A stretch of DNA of 29,562 bases, taken from positions 1 to 29,562 of the IMG/VR virus record IMGVR_UViG_3300043570_001162; one strand, written 5' to 3'. The notes below the pieces were generated by a model, which was not told the origin of the DNA, searched no databases, and saw nothing but the letters and a program-made list of their open reading frames with translations. Of the stretch, positions 23,257-29,562 are shown piece after piece (positions within the stretch are counted from its first letter, which is position 1; the number at the start of each line of letters is the position of its first letter). The DNA comes from a virus. A program made the position numbers and the translations under genes.

Positions 23257-24279
23257 TTATACATATTGATTTAATATAATAGATATATTTTTTATAAACA
23301 AATTTTTATTGTATTTACTAGCCGTTACAGCAGCTTTTTTTCCTTTACTAATAACTTCTTCTCGGTTATTATAACAATATAACATTTTTTCAATCATATC
23401 ATCTTCATTAAATTCAGACCACTTTCCACCATAATTACCCCAACAACCGGTACTATACACTTCGTCATAATTTACCTCAAAACTAATATCGTTATTAACA
23501 AATTCTTTTAATCCCCCATAATTTGTATATATAATAGGCCGTCCACAACACAGACTTTCTTGTTGCATCATTCCCCATCCTTCACATGTTACACCACTCA
23601 CATACACATCTAAATTATGATACCAGTTTTTTAATTCTTCTTTTGTATATTTAGTACCGATATATTTTAATCGGGGATCAAATATTTTTTCAGTAATAGA
23701 TGAACAAGTTTTTATTTGCAATTCTACATTTTTTATACCATTAAAAGCTTTAAGAAAACATTTAATAGATTTGCTTAAATTTTTACGTGGATCTTCATTG
23801 GATATACCGAATACAAATTTATCTCTAATAAAATGTTCTTTATAAACATAGTTATCCGTATCACAAAATAAAGGCACTACATCAATCTTCGTATTCAATC
23901 CTTGATTAATAAAATTGTCACGGTTATAATTATTTGGAACAATAATGTGATTGAATTTACTTAATATTTCAATTATAATATCATTAACTCTAGTACACTC
24001 CCACATTGTTAACAATATCCGAGGTCTATCAAAATTAATATGCGTCAATACATTCTGATTGGAAATTTCATTAGATATACTCAAAACGGATAAGTCTAAT
24101 AAAGATGAATCAAATGTATGTGATTTATCAAAGTACTTAATATACCTATCAGATATTTCACTATAGGCCCTCGGTATAACATTATATCCAACCGAATTAA
24201 GATCGTTTAATAAAACATTCAATAATTCACCATACCCAGAAACAAAATTATACTTAGAACTTAAAGTTATGTTTTTCAA
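23257..24279 (-). CDS. Glycosyltransferase, GT4-like (GT-B fold)
   Basis: Transfers a sugar from an activated donor to an unknown acceptor. The 340-residue protein shows the GT-B layout: N-terminal acceptor domain with a Gly-rich loop (VSGYGELL, 13-20), an MWEC segment (92-95), a linker HIIVPNNYNRDNF (111-123), then the C-terminal donor domain with FVFGISNEDPRKN (156-167) and the retaining-GT EX7E motif, Glu233...Glu241 (CEGWGMMQQESLCCGRPII), followed by TNYGG. No signal peptide or membrane anchor is present, so it acts in the cytoplasm. The overlap by 4 bp with the 94-residue gene and nearness to Ser/Thr-rich fibre genes suggest it may modify virion fibre proteins, or alternatively host surface or phage DNA (inference). 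Confidence 0.88.
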   Translation of the reverse strand: MKNITLSSKYNFVSGYGELLNVLLNDLNSVGYNVIPRAYSEISDRYIKYFDKSHTFDSSLLDLSVLSISNEISNQNVLTHINFDRPRILLTMWECTRVNDIIIEILSKFNHIIVPNNYNRDNFINQGLNTKIDVVPLFCDTDNYVYKEHFIRDKFVFGISNEDPRKNLSKSIKCFLKAFNGIKNVELQIKTCSSITEKIFDPRLKYIGTKYTKEELKNWYHNLDVYVSGVTCEGWGMMQQESLCCGRPIIYTNYGGLKEFVNNDISFEVNYDEVYSTGCWGNYGGKWSEFNEDDMIEKMLYCYNNREEVISKGKKAAVTASKYNKNLFIKNISIILNQYV

Positions 24280-24560
24280 TTTGGTATATAATAACTGCCT
24301 ATAACACTTTCGTGTTTTGCTAATTTTGTAGCAGACCGTGATATAGATCCACTTAATAAAGAAAAAGCTAAGTCGATAACCTCTTCAGTTGTTTTTCCAA
24401 TAAATTGTGAACCTGAGACAGATGATGTTAAAATGATTTCATGATATGCTGATAAAGATACGTCATCAGCCCGTTCAACGCTAAAACCAACAATTTTACC
24501 TGGTTCAACAGAATGTGTATAATCTGTGTATCTCATAATTTTAATATTAATGTTATTCAT
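24276..24560 (-). CDS. Hypothetical protein, 94 residues
   Basis: Not recognised. The 94-residue product has an N-terminal beta-type region (PGKIVGFSVERADDVSLSAY continues to HEIILTSS) and a helix (TTEEVIDLAFSLLSG), ending with SVIGSYYIPN. An alternative start at Met9 (MRYTDYT) is possible. Its stop overlaps the glycosyltransferase ATG by 4 bp (ATGA), so it is translationally coupled to that enzyme. It lies just downstream of the three fibre-like paralogues. A minor virion protein or partner of the glycosyltransferase would fit the context; neither is demonstrated. Confidence 0.65.
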   Translation of the reverse strand: MNNINIKIMRYTDYTHSVEPGKIVGFSVERADDVSLSAYHEIILTSSVSGSQFIGKTTEEVIDLAFSLLSGSISRSATKLAKHESVIGSYYIPN

Positions 24561-24589
24561 ATGTAGTTATTTATGTGTTACTGTCATTG

Positions 24590-25069
24590 TTAGTTCCATA
24601 GTTCTATATAGTACGTTCCTATCGATGGACCAACATTTGCTCCAATATTTATAGCTAAAAATCCTGCTTTAGTAGGATATAGAGATTGATTCGCTGAGCT
24701 GGCGCCATTACAGTTTGTAACTGTTAAAAACGGTATCGTGGACGAACCACCATAAACATATACTTTTGCACTTCCAGCTGCCGCTCCAATTCCAAGTGAC
24801 CCATCAATTTGAGTGGTCGTCGTAAAAAATGTAGTTGTAGATGTATTAGTAGAAAACATAATATTGGCGGAATTAGCTACAGGATCTTGATAAAATTTTA
24901 AAGTGTCTGACGTTACCTGTAATGCTGGACCTCCTCCTCCTTGCCAAGAACCATTATAATATGCATCACGGCCAAAATTAGATCTATCAGATCCTCCTGA
25001 ACTGATATAAGCATTACCAACTCTATAATACCCATTATCGGGGACAGTTGTATTTTGTAACGTTGCCAT
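24590..25069 (-). CDS. Small fibre-like protein, paralogue 3 of 3
   Basis: One of three tandem paralogues. The 159-residue product starts MATLQNTTVPDNGYYRVG, continues with an ISSGG turn and a YYNGSW segment, and ends with IGTYYIELWN, matching the other two. The body is rich in Ser, Thr, Gly, Asn and aromatic residues with no Cys pairs or catalytic motif, as in beta-structured tip or fibre proteins. A role in receptor binding or virion decoration is inferred from composition and from the neighbouring repeat fibre. It is the most distal copy in transcription order, 20 bp after copy 2. Confidence 0.7.
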   Translation of the reverse strand: MATLQNTTVPDNGYYRVGNAYISSGGSDRSNFGRDAYYNGSWQGGGGPALQVTSDTLKFYQDPVANSANIMFSTNTSTTTFFTTTTQIDGSLGIGAAAGSAKVYVYGGSSTIPFLTVTNCNGASSANQSLYPTKAGFLAINIGANVGPSIGTYYIELWN

Positions 25070-25089
25070 ATATCAATTTAAATTTGTTA

Positions 25090-25569
25090 TTATGTCCATA
25101 ATTTTATATAATATGTTCCGGCACTCATTGAGCCAACAGACGATATATATATACCTAAAAATCCTCCAAAAGTTGCATATGTAGCTGTGCTGGTACTGCC
25201 ATCACCTTCACAATTCGCTACTTCTAAAAACGGTTGAGATCCGCCGGATCCCTGTATACGCATTTGCGCATTTGAATTTGCTCCGCCAACTCCCAAAGTA
25301 CCGTTAATATTAATTGTGGGTGAATCTATATAAGTACTTGATGGCGAAGTATTAAAAGGATTAGTAAATGTGGTTGAATTAGCATAAAAATAGAAAGTTG
25401 TGTAGTATAATTGTATAAATGGACCGCCTCCAATCCACGACCCATTGTAATAAGCATTGGTACCAAGATGTGCGAATTGTCCACCACTACTAATGTAAGT
25501 TACATCGGTACTAGTTCCAACTCTGTAAATGCCGTTCTGAGCAATAGTTGTATTTTTTAACGTTGCCAT
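25090..25569 (-). CDS. Small fibre-like protein, paralogue 2 of 3
   Basis: Second of the tandem paralogues, 159 residues. It shares the N-terminal MATLxNTTIAxNGxYRVG block, the YYNGSWIGGG segment in the middle and the C-terminal GTYYIKLW end with its neighbours, while the centre diverges strongly (FYFYANSTTFTNPF versus LKFYQDPVANSANIMF in copy 3). Conserved ends with a variable middle are what is expected of fibre-like proteins under receptor-driven selection, although that is inference. The ATG lies 3 bp after the stop of copy 1. Confidence 0.7.
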   Translation of the reverse strand: MATLKNTTIAQNGIYRVGTSTDVTYISSGGQFAHLGTNAYYNGSWIGGGPFIQLYYTTFYFYANSTTFTNPFNTSPSSTYIDSPTININGTLGVGGANSNAQMRIQGSGGSQPFLEVANCEGDGSTSTATYATFGGFLGIYISSVGSMSAGTYYIKLWT

Positions 25570-25572
25570 ATA

Positions 25573-26115
25573 TTACGGTGTTCCCCACAGTCTTATATAA
25601 TACTGTCCTGCCGCTGGACCAACAGATGATCCAATTGTTATACCTAAAAAACCATAAAAAGCAGTAATACTTGCAAATTGAGCGTCAGCACTACCAAATC
25701 CAGCACAGTTATTAACCGCTAAAAAGTTGTTGCTTGTACTGTTACCATCTATACGAATTTTTGAGAATCCACTGTGTGCTGCGCCAACCCCCAGATATTT
25801 ACTGGTACCTGGACTCAGCTGAGTTGTTGTTGAAGAAATTACTGCACTCGATGGTTGAACGGAAAAACAAACAGTTCCAAATGTTGATCCATCGTTTGAA
25901 ATAACATCAATAGTTGTGGGGCCTATTTGTATATTCATTCGATCAATAGCAGATCCAGACAGTATATACTGCGTACCATTCCAATAAGTGTTAAGACCAA
26001 ACATAGCATATTCATTGCCCCCACTTGATCCTCCACTAAAATATACAGCATTGGTATCATCTCCAACTCTATAGTAACCACCACCAGCTATGGTTGTATT
26101 TTGTAACGTTGCCAT
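25573..26115 (-). CDS. Small fibre-like protein, paralogue 1 of 3
   Basis: First and longest (180 residues) of the three paralogues. It begins MATLQNTTIAGGGYYRVG, has a YFSGGSSGGNEYAMFG insertion relative to copies 2 and 3, a TYWNGTQYI segment matching their YYNGSW, and ends GQYYIRLWGTP. No enzyme motif, signal peptide or membrane segment is visible. It begins 15 bp after the stop of the repeat fibre gene, suggesting co-expression and possibly assembly on the same fibre. The first 20 coding bases are nearly identical in all three genes, offering homology for exchange between copies. Confidence 0.7.
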   Translation of the reverse strand: MATLQNTTIAGGGYYRVGDDTNAVYFSGGSSGGNEYAMFGLNTYWNGTQYILSGSAIDRMNIQIGPTTIDVISNDGSTFGTVCFSVQPSSAVISSTTTQLSPGTSKYLGVGAAHSGFSKIRIDGNSTSNNFLAVNNCAGFGSADAQFASITAFYGFLGITIGSSVGPAAGQYYIRLWGTP

Positions 26116-26130
26116 ACATCAATAAATATA

Positions 26131-28995
26131 TTATAACCCCAATTTATTATTTATTATATCAATTTGATTTTGTTGTTTATCCAAAATTGTTTTCAATTCT
26201 TTAATGCCTTGAATCAACAAAGCAGTAAGTTTTGTGTAATTAATACCACTAATTTTTCCAAATTGATCGTAACTAACAAATTCAGGATACAATTTAGCAA
26301 TTTCTTCTGCAATCAAACCAATATGTAATTCAGATGGACCATTTTTATATCTAAAATATACTGGTACCAATTGAATTATTTTTTCCAAATGTGGAGGCAC
26401 CAATGGACAAATGTCTATCTTAGAATCTTGCGTTGAAGTTTCAACCAAAGTACCAGCTACAGTTAATGTAGTGCCGGATACAGAAAGAAAACTTACACTA
26501 GCAATTGTTGTACTTGGATCAGACCCAGTAGTCTTTACTAAGAAATTTGGTACATTAGTAAATACTCCAGTACTAGCTCCACTTGTACCTGAAACAGATC
26601 CGGTATAAGAAACACCGCTTCCGCCTGCGGTACCACTAGTACCACTTGATCCACTAGTACCACTACTTCCACTTGCACCACTTGTACCACTGCTACCGCC
26701 TGATCCGTTACTTCCACTTGTACCGCTAGTTCCGCCTGTACTGATGCTGGATCCACTAGTTCCAGCCGAACCAGTAGCACCACTTGTACCACTACTACCG
26801 CCTGATCCGTTACTTCCACTTGTACCGCTAGTTCCGCCTGTACTGATGCTGGATCCACTAGTTCCGGCTGAACCAGCAAAACCACTTGTACCACTGCTAC
26901 CGCCTGATCCGTTACTTCCACTTGTACCGCTAGTTCCGCCTGTACTTCTGCTGGTACCACTACTTCCAGCCGAACCAGTAGCACCACTTGTACCACTACT
27001 ACCGCCTGATCCGTTACTTCCACTTGTACCGCTAGTTCCGCCTGTACTGATGCTGGATCCACTAGTTCCGGCTGAACCAGCAAAACCACTTGTACCACTG
27101 CTACCGCCTGATCCGTTACTTCCACTTGTACCGCTAGTTCCGCCTGTACTGATGCTGGATCCACTAGTTCCGGCTGAACCAGCAAAACCACTTGTACCAC
27201 TACTTCCGCCTGATCCGTTACTTCCACTTGTGCCACTAGATCCACTAGATCCACTAGATCCACTTGTGCCACTAGATCCACTTGTGCCACTTGATCCATT
27301 TGTGCCACTAAATCCATTTGTGCCACTACTTCCACTTGTGCCACTGGATCCACTTGTGCCACTAAATCCACTTGTGCCACTACTTCCACTTGTGCCACTG
27401 GATCCACTTGTGCCACTAAATCCACTTGTGCCACTACTTCCACTTGTGCCACTGGATCCACTTGTGCCACTAAATCCACTTGTGTCACTACTTCCACTTG
27501 TGCCACTGGATCCACTTGTGCCACTACTTCCACTTGTGCCACTGGATCCACTTGTGCCACTTGTACCACTAGATCCGTTTGTACCGCTACTTCCACTTGT
27601 GCCACTACTTCCACTTGTGCCACTGGATCCACTTGTGCCACTACTTCCACTTGTGCCACTGGATCCACTTGTGCCACTAGATCCACTTGTGCCACTGGAT
27701 CCACTTGTGCCACTAGATCCACTTGTGCCACTAGATCCACTTGTGCCACTAGATCCACTTGTGCCACTAGATCCACTTGTACCACTTGTACCACTAGATC
27801 CGTTTGTACCACTTGATCCGTTTGTACCGCTACTCCCACTGTCTCCACTTGTACCACTTAATCCACTTGTACCACTAGATCCACTTGTGCCACTAGATCC
27901 ACTTGTGCCACTAGATCCACTTGTGCCACTAGATCCACTTGTACCACTAGATCCACTTGTGCCACTAGATCCACTTGTGCCACTAGATCCACTTGTGCCA
28001 CTAGATCCGCTTGTACCAGCACTTCCGCTACTTCCATATATTATAAGTTGAATTATATAATTGCCATATTGATCAAGTACATAATTGCCATATTGATCAA
28101 GCACATAAATTGTTTCTGATCCACCACTTGTACCGCTTGTACCACTTGATCCACTTGATCCACTTGTACCGCTTGATCCACTTGTACCACTTGATCCTCT
28201 TGTACCACTTGATCCTCTTGTACCACTTGATCCGCTACTTCCACTTGTACCACTTGATCCACTACTTCCACTTGTACCACTTGATCCACTACTTCCATTT
28301 GTACCACTTGATCCGCTTGTGCCGCTACTTCCACTAAATCCACTAGATCCACTAGATCCACTTGTACCACTAGATCCGCTTGTACCGGTACTACCACTAG
28401 ATCCATTTGTACCACTAGATCCACTTGATCCATGACTACCACTTAAACCACTTAAACCACTTGATCCAATTTCGCCATTTGTACCACTAGATCCACTGGA
28501 TCCACTTGTGCCGCTACTCCCACTACTTCCGTTTGTACCACTACTTCCACTTGTGCCACTAGATCCGCTTGTACCGGCTGTACCACTTGTACCACTTGGA
28601 GGATTTATAGAAGTACTGTTAGCTACAGCGTAACCACATTGCGGTGTAGAAAATGTAATTAAAGCTGTATTTTTATTTAAAAGTTCGACATTTTCAGGTA
28701 TTATTAAATTAAAATTTGAATCAAATGTTTGTACGACAACTAGTTGACTATCTAGATTATGATTAAATGTCCACGTGAGAGATGGATTATCACATGTAAA
28801 TGCTTGAGCTGTAGAGAATGTATTACTTCCTCCGGTACCTTTACAATCAATTTCAGCTTGTAGAGCGTCTATTATTTTAAGAAACGGTTTTAAACTAGTG
28901 TCATTAACGCTGGATCTAGCTTTTTTATAATCCTTAATTGCGTTGTTTAAAACACACGCACTTGGAGGACACGTACTATGATTACAACTTGCCAT
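26131..28995 (-). CDS. Collagen-like Gly-X-Y repeat tail fibre with C-terminal S74-type chaperone
   Basis: Probable long tail fibre or virion-surface fibre of 954 residues. Residues 1-130 form a non-repetitive head with several Cys (HSTCPPSACVL). Residues about 132-792 are Gly-X-Y triplets, mostly GTS and GSS, with almost no proline, giving a collagen-like rod. At about 292-320 the rod is interrupted by a twice-repeated YVLDQYGN. The C-terminal 100 residues match the peptidase S74 intramolecular chaperone: Ser854-x4-Lys859 (STQDSK) fits the Ser/Lys self-cleavage spacing of endosialidase-type chaperones, followed by IGLIAEEIAKLYPEFV, ISGINYTKLTALLIQGIKEL and a terminal coiled coil. The chaperone trimerises the fibre and is then cleaved off. 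The usual Asp after the Ser is Thr here. Long ORFs on other frames across the repeats are by-products of periodicity. Confidence 0.88.
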   Translation of the reverse strand: MASCNHSTCPPSACVLNNAIKDYKKARSSVNDTSLKPFLKIIDALQAEIDCKGTGGSNTFSTAQAFTCDNPSLTWTFNHNLDSQLVVVQTFDSNFNLIIPENVELLNKNTALITFSTPQCGYAVANSTSINPPSGTSGTAGTSGSSGTSGSSGTNGSSGSSGTSGSSGSSGTNGEIGSSGLSGLSGSHGSSGSSGTNGSSGSTGTSGSSGTSGSSGSSGFSGSSGTSGSSGTNGSSGSSGTSGSSGSSGTSGSSGSSGTRGSSGTRGSSGTSGSSGTSGSSGSSGTSGTSGGSETIYVLDQYGNYVLDQYGNYIIQLIIYGSSGSAGTSGSSGTSGSSGTSGSSGTSGSSGTSGSSGTSGSSGTSGSSGTSGSSGTSGLSGTSGDSGSSGTNGSSGTNGSSGTSGTSGSSGTSGSSGTSGSSGTSGSSGTSGSSGTSGSSGTSGSSGTSGSSGTSGSSGTSGSSGTSGSSGTNGSSGTSGTSGSSGTSGSSGTSGSSGTSGSSDTSGFSGTSGSSGTSGSSGTSGFSGTSGSSGTSGSSGTSGFSGTSGSSGTSGSSGTNGFSGTNGSSGTSGSSGTSGSSGSSGSSGTSGSNGSGGSSGTSGFAGSAGTSGSSISTGGTSGTSGSNGSGGSSGTSGFAGSAGTSGSSISTGGTSGTSGSNGSGGSSGTSGATGSAGSSGTSRSTGGTSGTSGSNGSGGSSGTSGFAGSAGTSGSSISTGGTSGTSGSNGSGGSSGTSGATGSAGTSGSSISTGGTSGTSGSNGSGGSSGTSGASGSSGTSGSSGTSGTAGGSGVSYTGSVSGTSGASTGVFTNVPNFLVKTTGSDPSTTIASVSFLSVSGTTLTVAGTLVETSTQDSKIDICPLVPPHLEKIIQLVPVYFRYKNGPSELHIGLIAEEIAKLYPEFVSYDQFGKISGINYTKLTALLIQGIKELKTILDKQQNQIDIINNKLGL
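26680..27235 (-). repeat. 102-bp tandem repeats inside the fibre gene (six copies)
   Basis: The word TGATCCGTTACTTCC (plus strand) recurs at 26701, 26803, 26905, 27007, 27109 and 27211, an exact 102-bp period. Each unit encodes 34 residues built on GTSGSNGSGGSSGTSG followed by a variable FAGSAG, ATGSAG or ASGSSG block. The last copy diverges after about 20 bases. Confidence 0.95.
27310..27525 (-). repeat. 54-bp tandem repeats inside the fibre gene (four copies)
   Basis: The plus-strand word AAATCC recurs at 27310, 27364, 27418 and 27472, an exact 54-bp period. Each unit encodes the 18 residues GSSGTSGFSGTSGSSGTS or a close variant. One copy has GTGTCACTAC in place of GTGCCACTAC (encoding Asp). 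Confidence 0.9.
27640..28015 (-). repeat. 18-bp tandem repeats inside the fibre gene
   Basis: Near-perfect 18-bp units (plus strand CCACTTGTGCCACTAGAT) encode GTSGSS repeats. They fill 27640-27785 and 27845-28015, separated by a short divergent stretch encoding GTNGSS-type and GLSGTSGDSG triplets. Confidence 0.9.
28057..28104 (-). repeat. Two tandem 24-bp repeats interrupting the Gly-X-Y rod
   Basis: Copies 28057-28080 and 28081-28104 differ at one base and encode an 8-residue unit (YVLDQYGN). They form a non-collagenous, aromatic insert in the rod, possibly a hinge or docking point. Confidence 0.9.
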
Positions 28996-29006
28996 TTGTT
29001 ATAAAT

Positions 29007-29026
29007 ATAAGATAATATAAGATAAT
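29007..29026. repeat. Tandem 10-mer in the intergenic gap
   Basis: ATAAGATAAT occurs twice head-to-tail (29007-29016 and 29017-29026) in the 99-base gap upstream of the fibre gene. The rest of the gap is A/T-rich. A TATAAATT late-promoter-like word lies at 29093-29086 on the minus strand, directly after the upstream stop codon. Confidence 0.6.
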
Positions 29027-29094
29027 GAATGATTAGAAAAACATTATATTTTTTATATATAAATAAACTAATGTATCGATATTACAATTTATAG

Positions 29095-29553
29095 TTATGG
29101 ATTGAACAAACTTATTGGTATCCGTCTCCACTCGTTTTGACTATATATATAAAAATAACTACCGTCATAACTTAACCATCCATCTTGTCCATAATCAGAT
29201 GACTGATATGGCACTTGATGATAGAATTTATCAGGAAATCTTTGAAATATTCTGAAAGCTGTATTTATGGGTCTTTTATTAGCTGTAGTGGATATGGGAT
29301 TACCATTACAGTCATATCCACTAATATAAGTTTGGCTACTATAATCATAATCAAATGTAGCAATTTCTCTTTTTAACCACCCCGCAGGATATTGGTATAC
29401 ATAGATATAGTTAGAATCGTAAGCCAACCAACCGTTTTCTCCATAATCCGTAATAGATTTAGGTGCTGGATGAAACATTGTTTTAATAATATTACCAGAT
29501 TCAATTTTGTTATAACCACTTGAGTTTGTAACAACATTTGGTTTAACTTCCAT
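29095..29553 (-). CDS. Small fibre-like protein with duplicated GWLxYDxxYxYxY motif
   Basis: Probable virion-surface or fibre accessory protein. The 152 residues (from ATG 29553) contain two copies of one motif: YGENGWLAYDSNYIYVYQ...GWLKREIATF (about 38-67) and YGQDGWLSYDGSYFYIYSQNEWRRIPISLF (about 121-150, split by polar turns). The pattern, a Gly-x-x-Gly followed by Ala/Ser-Tyr-Asp, Tyr-x-Tyr and Trp-x-Arg, is common near the ends of phage fibre proteins. An AAGG lies five bases before the ATG. The frame has no stop between the ATG and the right edge of the window (only nine bases), so a longer N-terminus cannot be excluded. It precedes the repeat fibre gene by 99 bases. Confidence 0.65.
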   Translation of the reverse strand: MEVKPNVVTNSSGYNKIESGNIIKTMFHPAPKSITDYGENGWLAYDSNYIYVYQYPAGWLKREIATFDYDYSSQTYISGYDCNGNPISTTANKRPINTAFRIFQRFPDKFYHQVPYQSSDYGQDGWLSYDGSYFYIYSQNEWRRIPISLFNP

Positions 29554-29562
29554 TGTGCCTTG

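Noticed and set aside
27310-28015. CRISPR-like regular spacing of short repeats
   Set aside because: Repeats are contiguous coding units without unique spacers, and all sit in one reading frame of the fibre gene.
26538-28051. Long open frames on the plus strand and in another minus frame (over 430 codons each) across the fibre repeats
   Set aside because: Repeats with periods divisible by three keep all frames open. The products are monotonous Pro/Leu/Val or Val/Gln/Asp strings with no domain, while the Gly-X-Y frame has real N- and C-terminal domains.
24590-28995. Diversity-generating retroelement acting on the fibre paralogues
   Set aside because: No reverse transcriptase, template repeat or adenine-biased variable repeat is visible in the window.

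Overview
This window is part of the genome of a tailed, contractile (myovirus-type), distantly T4-like bacteriophage. All recognisable genes are on the minus strand, tightly packed, with several 4-bp ATGA overlaps, so the region behaves as a few long transcription units read from right to left. No tRNA, rRNA, insertion sequence or CRISPR is visible, and no gene-free gap exceeds 300 bases. The DNA is A+T-rich. Most start codons lack a Shine-Dalgarno sequence and instead follow A/T-only stretches, which suggests a Bacteroidota-like host (inference).

Layout in transcription order. (1) 29.5-24.3 kb, adsorption module: a small duplicated-motif fibre-like protein; a 954-residue Gly-X-Y (X,Y mostly Ser/Thr) repeat fibre ending in an S74-type self-cleaving chaperone; three tandem paralogous small fibre-like proteins; a 94-residue unknown protein. 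(2) 24.3-20.2 kb, mixed module: a GT4-type glycosyltransferase, a small unknown protein, a HAD phosphatase/nucleotidyltransferase fusion, the gp19-like tail tube and an HxGH nucleotidyltransferase. (3) 20.2-10.0 kb, tail and baseplate assembly: a gp26-like baseplate protein whose 3' end appears to frameshift into a short ATG-less ORF, the tape measure, a large baseplate protein, a LysM/gp53-like protein, a large gp27/late-control-like hub protein and a 128-residue unknown protein. (4) 10.0-1 kb, replication: a compact family A DNA polymerase, two unknown proteins (721 and 130 residues), a gp32-like SSB, a UvsX/RecA recombinase, a T4 RNase H-like 5' nuclease, a DnaB/gp41-like helicase, and the 5' part of class I ribonucleotide reductase NrdA, which runs off the left edge.

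The replication set is T4-like except for the polymerase. T4 uses a family B enzyme; here there is a 432-residue family A polymerase with altered motifs A and C. From memory, Rhodothermus phage RM378 (a remote T4 relative) also has a family A polymerase, separate from its exonuclease, so a 'Far-T4'/RM378-like affiliation is a reasonable but unproven guess.

The observations most worth following are: the probable +1/-2 frameshift at a T7 run at the end of the gp26-like gene; the HAD-nucleotidyltransferase fusion and HxGH enzyme flanking the tail-tube gene; the divergent polymerase; short words shared by the promoter regions of three replication genes, with a palindrome exactly filling one promoter spacer; and a glycosyltransferase near a giant Ser/Thr-rich fibre.
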